A DNA stretch of 64,000 bases. Source: Corythucha ciliata (taxonomy: Eukaryota; Arthropoda; Insecta; Hemiptera; Tingidae). Below are positions 32,818 through 43,440 of this stretch, one piece after another. The notes below the pieces were generated by a model that was given only the letters and a program-made list of their open reading frames with translations, did no database searches and was not told the DNA's origin. The position numbers and the translations under genes were made by a program. The DNA is taken from NCBI GenBank assembly GCA_038030265.1, contig CM075941.1, positions 51,313,952 through 51,377,951 of the forward strand, in the 5' to 3' direction. Every line of letters begins with the position of its first letter. Position 1 is the stretch's first letter.

Positions 32818-33579
32818 CCCTCCGGTACTCCGGTAGGGGTCGGATCCGACCCGGGCGCCATTGTTTTTAGCTTCCCCCGCCTTCTGCTTTTTCAAGCACG
32901 TTTGCTCTCCTAGTAACCTCTTATTCAGTCATTCCGCACCTTCTAGGTCAGTAAGCTCCGGCTCTTATCATTAGTTTTCCAGTAAAGCCTCTGTGTTCGG
33001 GTCAGATCCGACCCGAGCGGAGTGTTCATGAACCGGATTTTACCCGGATTTTTTTAGGAAACGAGATGTGATTCTTCCGTAAATGGTGCAATAATTTTAC
33101 TAGTCAATCTTTAGGATTATAATTTGACAGTTATTATGTACATTAAAGTTAACCGTTCCTATATTTTGACTGAAATGTTCAAATATTGATGCTAGTGACA
33201 AAATCGATTTGTGATATGCGATGTTTTGGGTTGGTGATTCATTGAATTTGTTATTGTTTTTTTTATTTGAAACCAATTCAAATTGCAATTGAAACCAAAT
33301 ACAAACCCATTTTTATATTTTATTATATTGTATTTTTCGTTGTTTTTATTGCTCGAACATTACGCTTGACTCAATTTCTTTCAGAGGCTGAAGACTGATG
33401 TTTAAATTAACAAAACTCCATAAAAAGGTTAAGCATATATTAAAAAACGTAGTTTCAATTTTTCATTGCTATATGCTATATGCCTCAAAAACACGAAAAA
33501 AACGTAAAAAAGTCGAGATGGGTCGGATCCGACCCAACCGGAGCGTCTGTTCTTACAAGACTACCGAAGCCTCGGAGGG
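32818..33579. mobile_element. piggyBac-like non-autonomous element with three internal palindromes
   Basis: Ends CCCTCCGG...GGAGGG are inverted repeats (followed by a second match, TCCGGTA against TTCGGTA) and are flanked on both sides by TTTA (32814-32817, 33580-33583). CCC...GGG ends with a 4-bp T/A duplication suggest piggyBac, although piggyBac normally uses TTAA. GGGTCGGATCCGACCC-type palindromes lie at 32837-32852, 32999-33014 and 33520-33535. The ORFs at 33100-33634 have no transposase motifs. Confidence 0.68.
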
Positions 33580-33719
33580 TTTAATTATGATGGAGACAAA
33601 CTATAAAAATAATGTTGAGGTGAAGCCTGCTTAGTAGAGACGCTGTCGAAGACATTTTGAATTAAACGAAGTGAAGCCTTCACAATCCTCAACAAAGCTG
33701 CGGCGATTAGCCACAACGT

Positions 33720-34150
33720 CCCCTGTCGATGTTTCGCCCTTACGGTTTTGCCCCAATTTCGAGATTTTTTTCTTTTTGCGGAACTAAATTTTGTGGTTTT
33801 GTCTTGTTCGAATCCAAATTTTGTGGGTTTGCGATATAATGTCAAAAACCAAATTTCTTAGGACTTGCTCTTATAAACCCGAATTTGGTTTAACTCAGTG
33901 TTAGACCAGTTTCAAAGGTTTGGTTAGTTCGAAAAAATAAATTGGCAAAAAGCCGCGAACGAAGGAAAACACAAATTTCGTGACTTCCGCTTTTTTACAC
34001 ACCAATTTCATAGGAGAATTTAGCTTTCATATCACAAATGGTTCCAAATTTGGCTCCTTGATATCCAAATTTCACGTATTTTTGTACTGTCCCATCTAGA
34101 TTTCGAGAATTTTCAAACCACCCAATTTCGTGGGGTTCGTGGGGGGTTGC
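33720..34150. repeat. Family F weak tandem repeat
   Basis: CAAATTTCGTGG and related strings (CCAAATTTTGTGGG, ACAAATTTCGTGAC, CCAATTTCGTGGGG) recur at irregular 30-45-bp spacing. It is more decayed than families A-D. Confidence 0.55.
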
Positions 34151-34284
34151 TATTCGATTGACCCCACGAAAGCGCTATTCTGATGACTCAAACTGACAAG
34201 AATTCGCGCCTTCTGGAGGTAAATTCGTGGCTAAAATAGAGAAAATACGCTGATTTCCAAGTTTCCTTAGGTCCGTAAGCGCAG

Positions 34285-34445
34285 ATAAAATTGAGAAGGC
34301 GATCTAATGGTGCCGATCAAAGTTATATAGAAAACCAAGTTATCCAGCTTACTAGGGGAAGGCCGCGAGACCTTTCGTGAGTTTGAAATTTTGCTCCCGC
34401 CAGAGCGTACTCCTATCGCTACCAGATATTATCTCTTATCTTTTG
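34285..34445 (+). repeat. Dispersed repeat, inverted copy at 46815-46960
   Basis: Shares TGGTGCCGAT, AAAGTTATATAGAAAACCAAG and GTTTGAAATTTTGCTCCCG with the complement of 46815-46960. Family A units adjoin both copies. Parent element unknown. Confidence 0.75.
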
Positions 34446-34924
34446 AATCCTCCTTTAATCAAAAAATCGTCAAAAAATAAACTGTTGATTACTTTTGAAC
34501 TATTGTTATTCTGATTTCGCTCTTTGTTTACTCTTGAAAGGAAAAAAAAAAACCAAAAAAAAAAAACGTTCCGGTTCAGTGCAGAACTCACAGGAATTGT
34601 AGAAATACTGTTGGTTAACTAATTATCGTAATTTATGTACCGTTCGTCAGTTCGTTTTTGGCGATTTCTCGCGTTGTTTTTTATTTTTATAAAGATACAT
34701 GCCGTGCTGTTTTGTGACAGTCTGACAGTGGCTCCCCCGTCAGAAAAGACCAACCCCCGCCAAAATATTCGTTTTTCTCACCTTCTGGAAAGAAAATATA
34801 TATTGGTTTTTTGGCCCTCCTGAAGGTTCCACAAGGAAGTTTTCGTATAAAACTCGAATTATGCATCCTCTTACATGGCCGAATGAAACCCAAAACTTAG
34901 TCGACTGCTGGACTAGTACGCGGA
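34446..34924. other. No gene seen
   Basis: Contains A-runs (34541-34565). The opposing ORFs at 34635-34952 lack any family motif. Confidence 0.4.
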
Positions 34925-35480
34925 ATCGGTGTTTTGTGTTGGCATAGATCATTATTACTTACTACTATCAAGTGATGATGCGAATAATTTCGAATCAGGG
35001 CACCTGGCTATTGCCTGGGCCTAGCTGAGTAGCTCAGATGACCAAAATGTGCTAATCGTGAGGGAACAGCCCGATTTAATGCACGTGGATCGCGATAAGG
35101 TAGTATGTTATTCTTCCAGGCGGTCTTGCGGGGGGGGGGGATACCTCGAATGCTTCGTGGAAATGAGCAATTGAACGTGGGGCAACCCTCTAATACTCAT
35201 TACCTAACAAATACTGTTACTGAGAAGCTGTCATCCGAGGAATCCCGACAAAGCATCACTAGGGGCACTAACATTAATTAGGCCACGGTAAGCTGAAGTT
35301 TATTGGTGTTTTGCACTGGCATAGATCATAGTTACCTATTACTATCATGTGATGATGTGAATAATTAGTGTCGAATCGCCGTTGCCTGAGTCTAACTCAG
35401 ATGACCAAAGTAAGCTTATCCCGAATAAGGAACAACCCGATGTCATCCTCGTGAATCCCGACGATTTGGCAAGTGTTATT
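34925..35480. repeat. Two direct copies of a ~180-bp segment
   Basis: 34925-35105 and about 35297-35480 share GCATAGATCAT, ACTATCA.GTGATGATG, CTCAGATGACCAAA and GGAACA.CCCGAT with many differences. The right copy leads into the ORF at 35382-35741, whose first ~65 residues (PDVILVNPDDLASVINRR) look protein-like but match nothing I know. The left copy is not open in that frame. Confidence 0.65.
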
Positions 35481-35575
35481 AATAGGCGATCACTGGGGGA
35501 CGATAGTTGTCCCCGGAAAAGGAGTAGTGTTTGTGGAGTTTGGTCCTATCCTCTCCTCTTCAATCAATCGGAGGA

Positions 35576-37451
35576 CATAGGCGTAGGTACGGGGGGATAT
35601 ACCCCCCCCCCACCCACAGAACTACATGTTTTAATTTTTTTCATTTTCCCATGTCCATTCATTCTCGGCTCGGTGCCCCTCATCAGCATTATCGCTTCAC
35701 CTTCAAGGCCAAACACCCGTGCGGATGCGTTTATTTGTTAAGTGTTACAAAAGAGGGCTTCAGGCCTATGGATTGCGTGGTCATCGTGTAAGGGAAAATT
35801 CGTTCAGCTCCTGTAAGCGGTGAACGGACGAAAATGGCCTGTAACGGCGACATCTTCGCCTTCCTGAGCCCCAAAGCTCAAGGAGATCACACTAATGCTG
35901 AGTTCCACCACGGTCTCGGGTTTCGTCTCGATCGGTTCAAGTAATTTTTTTATTTTGAGCCCGCGTCTGCCGCATAGCCCGCCCTTGTTCTGGGGGTGGT
36001 CAAATAAGATGCTAGGTGCATCACGTCCTTTTGCTGGCTTTGCTTCTATCCAGCAATAGGTATATAGCCCGTGAAATAACCTTTTTGAAAAAGCCAAACT
36101 GACAACATTTGGTTTTACACAAAAGCTGAAAAGATTTTACCTAAAAACTGACGATTTTACCCCAACACTGATAACCTCACCCCAAAATCGGATATTTTAC
36201 TCCAAAACAGACGATTAGGGAGCAAAACTTGCGTTTTCCACTAAGTCTTACGTTTTTCCCAAAACGGACGATTTCACGCCGGAACTGCGACGACTCTGAC
36301 TTGAAAACTAACGATTTTATCCCAACAGTGACGATTTCACTTCAAAACCGTCGATTTCACGTCCATGCAGATGTGTTGCACCAAAATCGAAGATTTTACT
36401 TCAAAACTGGTGGTTTTACCAGATGACTCAAGATTTCTCCCTAAAACTAACTATTTTACGGCAAAGTTAAAGTGTTACCCCAAAAGCTTGCGATTTTACC
36501 CAAAAACCTGAAATTCTACTCTAAAACTATACCATTTTTACTCCAAAGATGTCGATTTTACACAGCAACTGACAGTTTCTTCGAGAATTGACAATTTTAT
36601 AACAAAACCTGGCTATTCTATCCCAAAAAAGGAAGATTTTACTCCTAAATTGACTGATTCTAGGCTTTCATCCTTAAAACTGAAGATTTCACCACTAAAC
36701 TGCCAATTTCATTCCTTCAATTTTAAAATAACTATGCGAAATTTACCCCCTCCCAACTCAGAAATGGACTGTACAGCCTGAAAAAGGTCCGAATTTACTA
36801 CCAAAACGTCTAATGTTTCATTGATAAATCTATCAACAAACTCAATGTACAACCCACTGACAAACTGTGGGATTAGGCCCAATTTACTCCATTTTTTAGT
36901 CTGCAGGAACAAAATGTCCCGTTTATTGCCCAAACTCTCATCCTCTGAGGCATAATTGACAGCTTTTACACATTTAAAGGCCACAGCGACAGTTCACAGA
37001 CAAAAGGTGGGGAGTTTTTGAATTGAAAATCTGGGATTTAGCCAGGGTGTAAACTTTAAGTTCCCACTTTGTTTCTAGAAGCCCAATCATTAGGTGGTTA
37101 GGACAAGAAAAAACTGCCGGCTTAGTGTTTAAGACGGATTTACATATTTGTTTTTTGGAATGCCGAATTCAAAAATCTAGTCATGTACTAAATTCGGATA
37201 TGGCTTCTCCATGAAAATCGCGAAAAACCGTGAAATTTAGGGATTTGATTTAGATTTTCGTTTATAAATCTGAAGGACGCTTTCTAGAGAAAAAAAATCC
37301 GTTTGAAAGAATGCTGATGAAATATACAAAAAAAAAAGACCAAAGTTATGTTGTCTAGCTCCTAGGATGATGGGTAAAATATGAAATCCCCTCCCCTCAT
37401 AACATTTCAATGTGATTCCCCCTCTAGGACAAAGTCCTACCTACGCCCATG
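35576..37451. mobile_element. hAT-type element 5, carrying a family D array
   Basis: The left end CATAGGCGTAGGTA pairs with the right end TACCTACGCCCATG. Flanking 8-mers TCGGAGGA (35568-35575) and ACGGAGGA (37452-37459) match at seven of eight positions. 35770-35825 is an inverted copy of 38518-38575 in hAT-6, so the two shells share ancestry. No transposase. Confidence 0.85.
36090..36720 (-). repeat. Family D array inside hAT-5
   Basis: Repeats of ACTGACGATTTTACCCCAAA and variants, the complement of the unit at 30140-31010. Confidence 0.88.
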
Positions 37452-37519
37452 ACGGAGGATCGTTATTCGTAATGATTCAACCGTAAAGGTTCGAAGAAGC
37501 TGGATAACATAGTACAGTC

Positions 37520-38256
37520 AAAAAATGATTCCTTGGGAGCAAAAATCGTCCACCTTTGAAGCATAGCTGAAAAATCTTTTGCTATAGTAGAATACGAGAT
37601 CCGACGAGTCCCGAGTTGTGGGAGGGGGAAACAGGATTATGGAGTGGCAGAAAGCTTGGAAAATTGCCTAAATTTGAAATTTTCCAAATTAATGTAACTT
37701 GGTGGTTCCTGACGTATATTTTGACGCTAAGTCGAATGAGACCAAACCCACATCTTTAGCACCAATAGTATCTGAGTTAGGATGCAACTTGTACTAAAAA
37801 GCGCAGTTTTTTCTCCTAAAATTGTGACAATTTTTAATTTGAATAAACATTCCTGGTTGACCGGCGTTCATATCATTCCTGATGTAGTTTTCAATGCTGA
37901 ATCGAATGCGACCAAAGGCAGGCCGCCTATTCTTTCCGAGTCATGACCAAGAAAAAAAAAAGGAGGAGAAAAACTACGCTTTTTAGTACAAATTACACAT
38001 AACTCATAATTGGTGCTAGCGACCTGTGTTTGGTCTCATTCGACTCAGCGTTAACAAATAAGTGAGCAACTACCTCAAATTCAATTCATTTCCAAAATCT
38101 CAAATTTAAGGGATTTGCCAAATGCTCCCCCACTCCGCAACTATGCCCCCCCCCCTTCAGCTTAGGACTCATCGGATCTCGTATTTTTCTATAATATGGG
38201 ATTCTTGAGTCAAATTTCAAAGGTGGACGAGTTTTGCCCGCAAGGAACATTTTTGG
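37520..38256. mobile_element. Foldback element with ~310-bp arms
   Basis: Left arm (37520 to about 37825) and right arm (about 37950-38256) are inverted copies. Paired markers are AAAATCGTCCACCTTTGAA with TTCAAAGGTGGACGAGTTTT, GAGATCCGA with TCGGATCTC, and TCGAATGAGACCAAAC with GTTTGGTCTCATTCGA. The loop holds a purine run (37949-37969). No ORF and no clear TSD. Confidence 0.82.
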
Positions 38257-38929
38257 GGAGTTACTTCATTTAGACGTTCAAAGCCCCGTCCACACGTTCA
38301 AACTTTTCTTCAAACTTACTTGCGCAAACAGTTTTGCTCGAACTTATAATCAGGTCTGGGCAGTAATTGAATTACGTAATTCAATTACAGTTAGTAATTG
38401 GTAATTTGTAATTGATAACAACACGCCATTGTAATTGATAATTTGTAATTAAAAGCACTTTTTCGAAGTAATTTGTAATTAACAATTACAAATTACAATT
38501 CCATCTTCAGAGCCTTGGATTATCACCGCTTACAGGAGCTGAACGAATTTTCCCTCACACGATAACCACGGCTCCATTACTTCGAAAACTCAGCGGGTAC
38601 TATTTCGCGCCTTACATGGAGCTTTTGGAGGAGTTTTTGCATGAAATTCTCTGAAAAAAAAGAGTTTCAAAGCAATTATGACACGAGCGATATCCTCGAG
38701 CTTAGGGTTGCCAATTTGAAATTAGAGAAAAACGGTAAAAAAGTTTCAAAGATCAAAACCCCAAACCAGTGGCGTAAGTAGGAATTTGTCTTGGGGGGGG
38801 GGGGATCAGATTGAAATCTCGTAAGGTTGAAAGGAGACGGGTAATTTCACATTTTAGTCATCATTCCACCCAGCCAGCACACTCTTGAATCTGGACATCT
38901 TGCTGGCCTCATCATAGCCTCAATCTCTC

Positions 38930-39301
38930 AGTTAAGGGCGATTTTTGGACTCTACCCGCAAATTAGCGCTTTTCTCAATTTTGGCCGAGTGTATCGTTCT
39001 CAATTTCAGCCGCAGATTAGCGGTTTTGCCCCACCCCCTTCCGTAGCCATGAATTTGCGCATTTTCTCAACTTTAGCAGCAATGTATCGTTTTTATCCTG
39101 AGAGCGATGTTTCTTAGTTATCAACGTTTTCCTCAATTTCAGCAGCATACTACCGATTTTTTAATCTTTTTACCTGGGGATTAGCACTTTTCTCAGTTTC
39201 AGCTGGAAATTAACGTTTTTCTTTAGTGTTTTCCTCACTATTAGCCGCAAAATAGGGGGACTTTTCACGAATTACGATGTTTTTGTTTCACCATATGTAC
39301 G
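38930..39301 (+). repeat. Family A array, left half
   Basis: Units such as AATTAGCGCTTTTCTCAATT run up to the TSD of the inserted transposon. Confidence 0.82.
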
Positions 39302-39463
39302 AAATGTGTCGTTCTCACAAAAGTTGCACTTTTTTAGGCAGGAATTTCCTGCTTGTTAACTGTGTCCAATTTTTGATTTCTTTATCAAAATCGCCTGTGC
39401 TGGGGTCTCTGAACAATTTGTGACAGCAGCAATTCATCAAAAATGATGCAACCCCAGATACAT

Positions 39464-39537
39464 GAATTTGAAAATTTGAAGCATCCAGATTAATGAGATT
39501 GAGGACAGATTAATGAAAATCAAGCCAGATTAATGAA
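39464..39537 (+). promoter_or_regulatory. Left subterminal repeat cluster
   Basis: Four copies of the 13-bp motif (39464, 39485, 39505, 39525), two of them with one or two changes. By analogy with hAT and P elements these are likely transposase-binding sites. Confidence 0.65.
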
Positions 39538-39967
39538 TTCGATGTAAAATGGAACACTTCATTTCGTAGAATTTGATCAAAGAATAAATTTGGATTTAGA
39601 TTCGTTCAGTACATCATGTCGTCACCATTCTTTTAAAAGAAGAAGGTAATTAAAACCCGGATTGTTCAAAAAAGTAATAATTTTATATTTCTATTCAGTC
39701 AAATTACACAGCCTTTCAAGTAGTCACACTTATTGGAATTGAAATATTCCAAAAGTGAATTTAGTCTTTTCGAGTAACTCATTTAAGCACCTACAAAAAT
39801 CAGAGTAACTTTTAAAAGGAACTTCAGAAAACGACTCACACATTAAAAAATCTTTTTAAAAAATTTTTTAAAACTGTACCTTGAAAAAATACAGCGAAAT
39901 TCCGCCCACCTTCAATTGTTTTACTAAATCATTTCAGCACCCTCATTTAAGAATGATTGTTTCTGTA

Positions 39968-42622
39968 TTAACGAACATTGAGCTCTTTTAAATTTTCCTT
40001 GAAAAAATATCTATTCCTCGTTATTGCAGGTGGGCGCAATTTCGCTACCACGTCCGAAAGTATAACGCTGGACAAATCGATAACAGAGGGAAATATGTAA
40101 TAATTATTTTTTTTCCTTAAAAATGAAACGTCGTAATCATTCTGGCTAAATTTCGAGGAAACCATCCCAATGTAGAATACAAACTTCTTTTTGACTAAGA
40201 ATCTGACTAGAACGTAATCATTTACTTCGAGTTCTTCGGCCGTTTTGAGATGCTCGGAGGCAATGGATTCGACATCTTCTACTGTCGCGACCGTTTCCTC
40301 CGAGGGCTCATGGTGTCCGGGAAACTCGTTCACTTCATGAGAGGTGATTTCCAGTACTTGAGTTGGGTCAATGTCCTCGATTGGTGGTACAGTTGTTTCC
40401 TCTTGAAATGGACTATGCTCGCCGATCTTGAATTTGGAGCATTCGAAGCACTCGAAGCAACTTAGCTTATTGAGTTTAATCTTCGTTGGTTCTTCGTTGG
40501 AATACACCACCTGGTGAACTTGAAGCATCCCTTTGAATGTCTTTAAGTTGTTAGGCAGGATGTTCCTCACAGCCGAAATATCGTCTCCTGTGACGACATG
40601 AATGAGGATGTTTCTGCATTCAGCCCGTAGTGCCGAAGTCAACGCGTCAAACGTGGCGATGTCCTTGCCTTGAGCCACCAGCCGGTCGGCTGTCCGCTTG
40701 AGGCATCCACCCACGCCGTCTGCAGCTCCTTTGCCGTGTCCTGAGACATGGTAGTTCCAGGTGGCGAATTTCACATCCGGGAAATGATGAACCAGTGCAT
40801 TACATAACAAATAGAATACAGTTTTATTTTTATATTGAGCACTGGGGCCATCAGTAAGAAAGTGGCAATTTTGAATCTTTTGTTTTAATGATTTAATAAA
40901 TTCAAACACGGGTTGCATGTGGGCCCAAACTGATGGTGCGTCGTGGTCCAGAACATCAGACATTGTGCAAATACTTTTGCTTTTAACCGGCCCGAAGTGC
41001 TCAGTTTTGAAATACACTACAACAGTATGCAGTGAAATCTGTTGCCTACTGCCCCCAAAATGGAACGACTGCACTTCAGTTCCATATTTCAAGCAGTAGT
41101 TTTCACTGAAGTCTGCAGTGATCAAAACATCACCAACGGTGAGGAAACGTTTCAGGTGAGCTACTTGTGCATTTTGGTGACGTATGCTTCCAACGTGTTG
41201 GAAAAAGCTTTCCAGCTTATCTTCGAAAATATGAACGAGGTCATAAAGGGTCGCCGTAAGTTGCTCTTTTTTAATCTTTTTCACAGTTTTGCGTGTCTGG
41301 GTGTTCTTATCCATGTAATCAGCTTTTGTATTGATCCACTGGTGATACTGCACTTGGAGAGCGCCATCAAAGGTTCTGTAGTGAGTAGTTTTATACTGGC
41401 AACACGTGCATTTTCGAAACAAACAGTTGGCGTTCATTGGATCACAGCATACCTTACTCAAAACTGCCGTAGTGCTATTTTCTGCGATGGCTTTGTAGCG
41501 ATGGAGAGTTCCAATCACAAGTGACATATTTTCGTGGACCAGACATTTGCACGTGTCCCGTACACTCACTTTTGGAACGACTGCCCAAAATGGCCTTAAG
41601 CGGCAAAACGAGGAGTAACTTAAATTGTACGCGTGTGACTTATTGAACCGGCCGTGTAAGTTCTTTAGGGAATCATTCAGCAACCGTTTTTGTTTCTTCA
41701 ATTTCTTGAATGTTATGGTGTCTCTTTTCCCTGGACAGCATTTGGTAACGTCGTCTTGTTCAAAAAAAACTCCAACATCCCGACGAACAAAGTCATTAAT
41801 TGCCTTCATTTTTCGAGTTACATTCCGGTTGTTTGTCGCAGGTCGCCGCCTAAAAATACATTCGCTGAAAGTGTGGAAGGTGTTAATCAATCGGTATTTA
41901 CGCAACTGACGTTGATTTCCAGCAATGAATTCTCGGAAAATCGATTTGCTTTTGTGGGATTTTAACTGCCGATATTTGTCATGAATATCTGCCTGGACCG
42001 CTTCTGCCAGAAGCAATCGTCTTCTGACCACTTTTGCACCCTGTCTCATAATGTTGCTGACTATTTTTGACGGAGAATCGTGTGACTGAATTTTCCTTTT
42101 TAATCGGTAAAACCGTTGTTTGATTCGAGAGTTGTCACGTTGTAGTTTTTTGTTCATTTCAGTGAGTTTTATATTTTCCCGAAATAGTTTCGATCTGTCT
42201 CTTCGAACTTTCTTCCGCCCCGAGTTAGCTTGTTTTGATGACGATGGCCGGACTGCCACTGGAGGAGTACTTGGTTGTGAAGAATCCTCATCGCTTGAAT
42301 TTGGGGGAGAATTACGGTCCAAAAATTCAGTCACTATTCTTTGACTCCTCTTCCTCTCTGCGTATGCCCTGCTGTTCTGCCTCCACTGTTTTCTCTTCTT
42401 TCTTTTCTCCATTTCAGTCATTTCACTCACCATCTTCACAGCCTTCCGTCTCTTTCTATCTTCGTAGTTGGTATGCAATTTCTTCCTTCGCTCCTCTAAT
42501 GCTTCGGCGTCGTTTTTCATCCTCTCGTATCGAGCCCTTTCAGCTTCCCTCTTTCTTCTGAGTTTCTCATCTCTGGACATTTTTTTATTGGGCGCCATGG
42601 TCTCGAGTTCTGGAACATCCAA
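39968..42622 (-). CDS. Putative transposase, 884 residues, uninterrupted
   Basis: Residues 15-95 are highly basic and helical (KLRRKREAERARYERMKND, KRKQWRQNSRAYAERKR). 104-135 is a Ser/Pro linker. 137-180 is a second basic coiled coil. A cysteine/histidine cluster follows: Cys358, Cys360, His363, Cys392, Cys393, Cys400, Cys405, Cys407, Cys408. Three conserved-looking acidic blocks suggest an RNase H-like transposase core: Asp504 in ITADFSENY, Asp591 in LTDGPSAQYKNK and Asp635 in GHGKGAADGVGG. The C-terminal part (797-862, DYVLVRFLVKKKFVFYIGMV) looks like a Tudor or SH3-like barrel. I recall the HGKG-DG-GG motif from uncharacterised invertebrate proteins, often repetitive in genomes. Position between TIRs and subterminal repeats makes it the element's transposase. 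The first Met (42622) is used; Met9 or Met15 are alternatives. No intron is needed. Confidence 0.85.
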   Translation of the reverse strand: MDVPELETMAPNKKMSRDEKLRRKREAERARYERMKNDAEALEERRKKLHTNYEDRKRRKAVKMVSEMTEMEKRKKRKQWRQNSRAYAERKRSQRIVTEFLDRNSPPNSSDEDSSQPSTPPVAVRPSSSKQANSGRKKVRRDRSKLFRENIKLTEMNKKLQRDNSRIKQRFYRLKRKIQSHDSPSKIVSNIMRQGAKVVRRRLLLAEAVQADIHDKYRQLKSHKSKSIFREFIAGNQRQLRKYRLINTFHTFSECIFRRRPATNNRNVTRKMKAINDFVRRDVGVFFEQDDVTKCCPGKRDTITFKKLKKQKRLLNDSLKNLHGRFNKSHAYNLSYSSFCRLRPFWAVVPKVSVRDTCKCLVHENMSLVIGTLHRYKAIAENSTTAVLSKVCCDPMNANCLFRKCTCCQYKTTHYRTFDGALQVQYHQWINTKADYMDKNTQTRKTVKKIKKEQLTATLYDLVHIFEDKLESFFQHVGSIRHQNAQVAHLKRFLTVGDVLITADFSENYCLKYGTEVQSFHFGGSRQQISLHTVVVYFKTEHFGPVKSKSICTMSDVLDHDAPSVWAHMQPVFEFIKSLKQKIQNCHFLTDGPSAQYKNKTVFYLLCNALVHHFPDVKFATWNYHVSGHGKGAADGVGGCLKRTADRLVAQGKDIATFDALTSALRAECRNILIHVVTGDDISAVRNILPNNLKTFKGMLQVHQVVYSNEEPTKIKLNKLSCFECFECSKFKIGEHSPFQEETTVPPIEDIDPTQVLEITSHEVNEFPGHHEPSEETVATVEDVESIASEHLKTAEELEVNDYVLVRFLVKKKFVFYIGMVSSKFSQNDYDVSFLRKKNNYYIFPSVIDLSSVILSDVVAKLRPPAITRNRYFFKENLKELNVR

Positions 42623-42632
42623 CGACTTATTT

Positions 42633-43254
42633 CATTCATCTGGCAGGTATATCATTCATCTGGCTTGTTGAATTCTCTAGGATCCAGATTAATGAGATCC
42701 AGATGAATGAGATTTCACTACAAAGCCTTGAATATGTCGAAAACTACGCTACTTGAACCAATGAAAAGGAAATGTGACTTTTTGTAATCACCTAAGGTAC
42801 CAAACACATGCAGCACTGCTTCCTTAATTACTACTCAAGAGGAATAAAACATGCCAGATGAATGAGGAGTAATAAAAACACTTACCAGTTTTCAAATCAA
42901 CTTCTGCTCACCTCGAGATCTGGTGAAGAACTGAGAGGAAAAAGCCCGCGTAAGAGCCAAGGCAAGGTTTCAGTGTTGCCAATTTTGATGTTTGAAGACT
43001 GACATTACTTTGCACATGATAGAGGGAAGTTGAAACGTGACGGGCCAGATGAATGAGGTCAAACCTTGGTGACAGCACAAATTCGATCATGATGGATCAA
43101 AGGGGTACCAGCGCTCGAGTTTTTAATCTGCATATGTGAAGTTGGGATGTGCAGCAAATGAAATAATTTTTTCCGGCTAAAATAAATGAACTAGTTTAGG
43201 AGCTGCAGATTCTCAAATCCCACGTTCAGACTAAGTGACAGCCAGATTAATGAG
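42633..43254. promoter_or_regulatory. Right subterminal repeat cluster
   Basis: Copies of CCAGAT(T/G)AATGAG at 42684, 42699, 42854, 43045 and 43242, and shortened inverted copies (CATTCATCTGG) at 42633 and 42653. The cluster overlaps the presumed promoter just upstream of the transposase start, so binding could also control its expression. Confidence 0.65.
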
Positions 43255-43440
43255 AAATTAGTCATTTTAAATTCGATAAAACTAAGAATAAACCATACAT
43301 TGGCAACGTATATATGTGATGCATCTGCAGAGCAACATGATAATGATAATTGGGGGATAAAATATTCGTCTAGTTATACCGTGAATTATTTTATCGTCCA
43401 GTGACTCAAATAGCGCATATTTTGTGAGAACGACCCAAAT

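Larger units (their letters stand above)
39306..43436 (-). mobile_element. Apparently intact DNA transposon with AAAT duplication (possible Sola relative)
   Basis: 4131 bp. Left end GTGTCGTTCTCACAAAA and right end (complement) GGGTCGTTCTCACAAAA match at 16 of 17 positions, with weaker pairing inward for about 12 more. AAAT lies on both sides (39302-39305, 43437-43440), and the family A array continues across the site in the same orientation, showing a clean insertion. The single gene occupies 39968-42622. A 13-bp motif, CCAGATTAATGAG or CCAGATGAATGAG, recurs at least ten times between the gene and the ends. A 4-bp duplication and a D/D/D-like core suggest comparison with the Sola superfamily; that assignment is inference. 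Confidence 0.88.

Noticed and set aside
34635..34952. Opposed ORFs on both strands
   Set aside because: Three overlapping frames, no family similarity, adjacent to A-runs.
35020..35060. tRNA A-box-like GAGTAGCTCAGATG
   Set aside because: No B-box at a suitable distance, and the second copy of this segment loses the motif.
41042..42671. Plus-strand ORFs of up to 160 codons
   Set aside because: Antisense to the intact transposase gene, with no features of their own.
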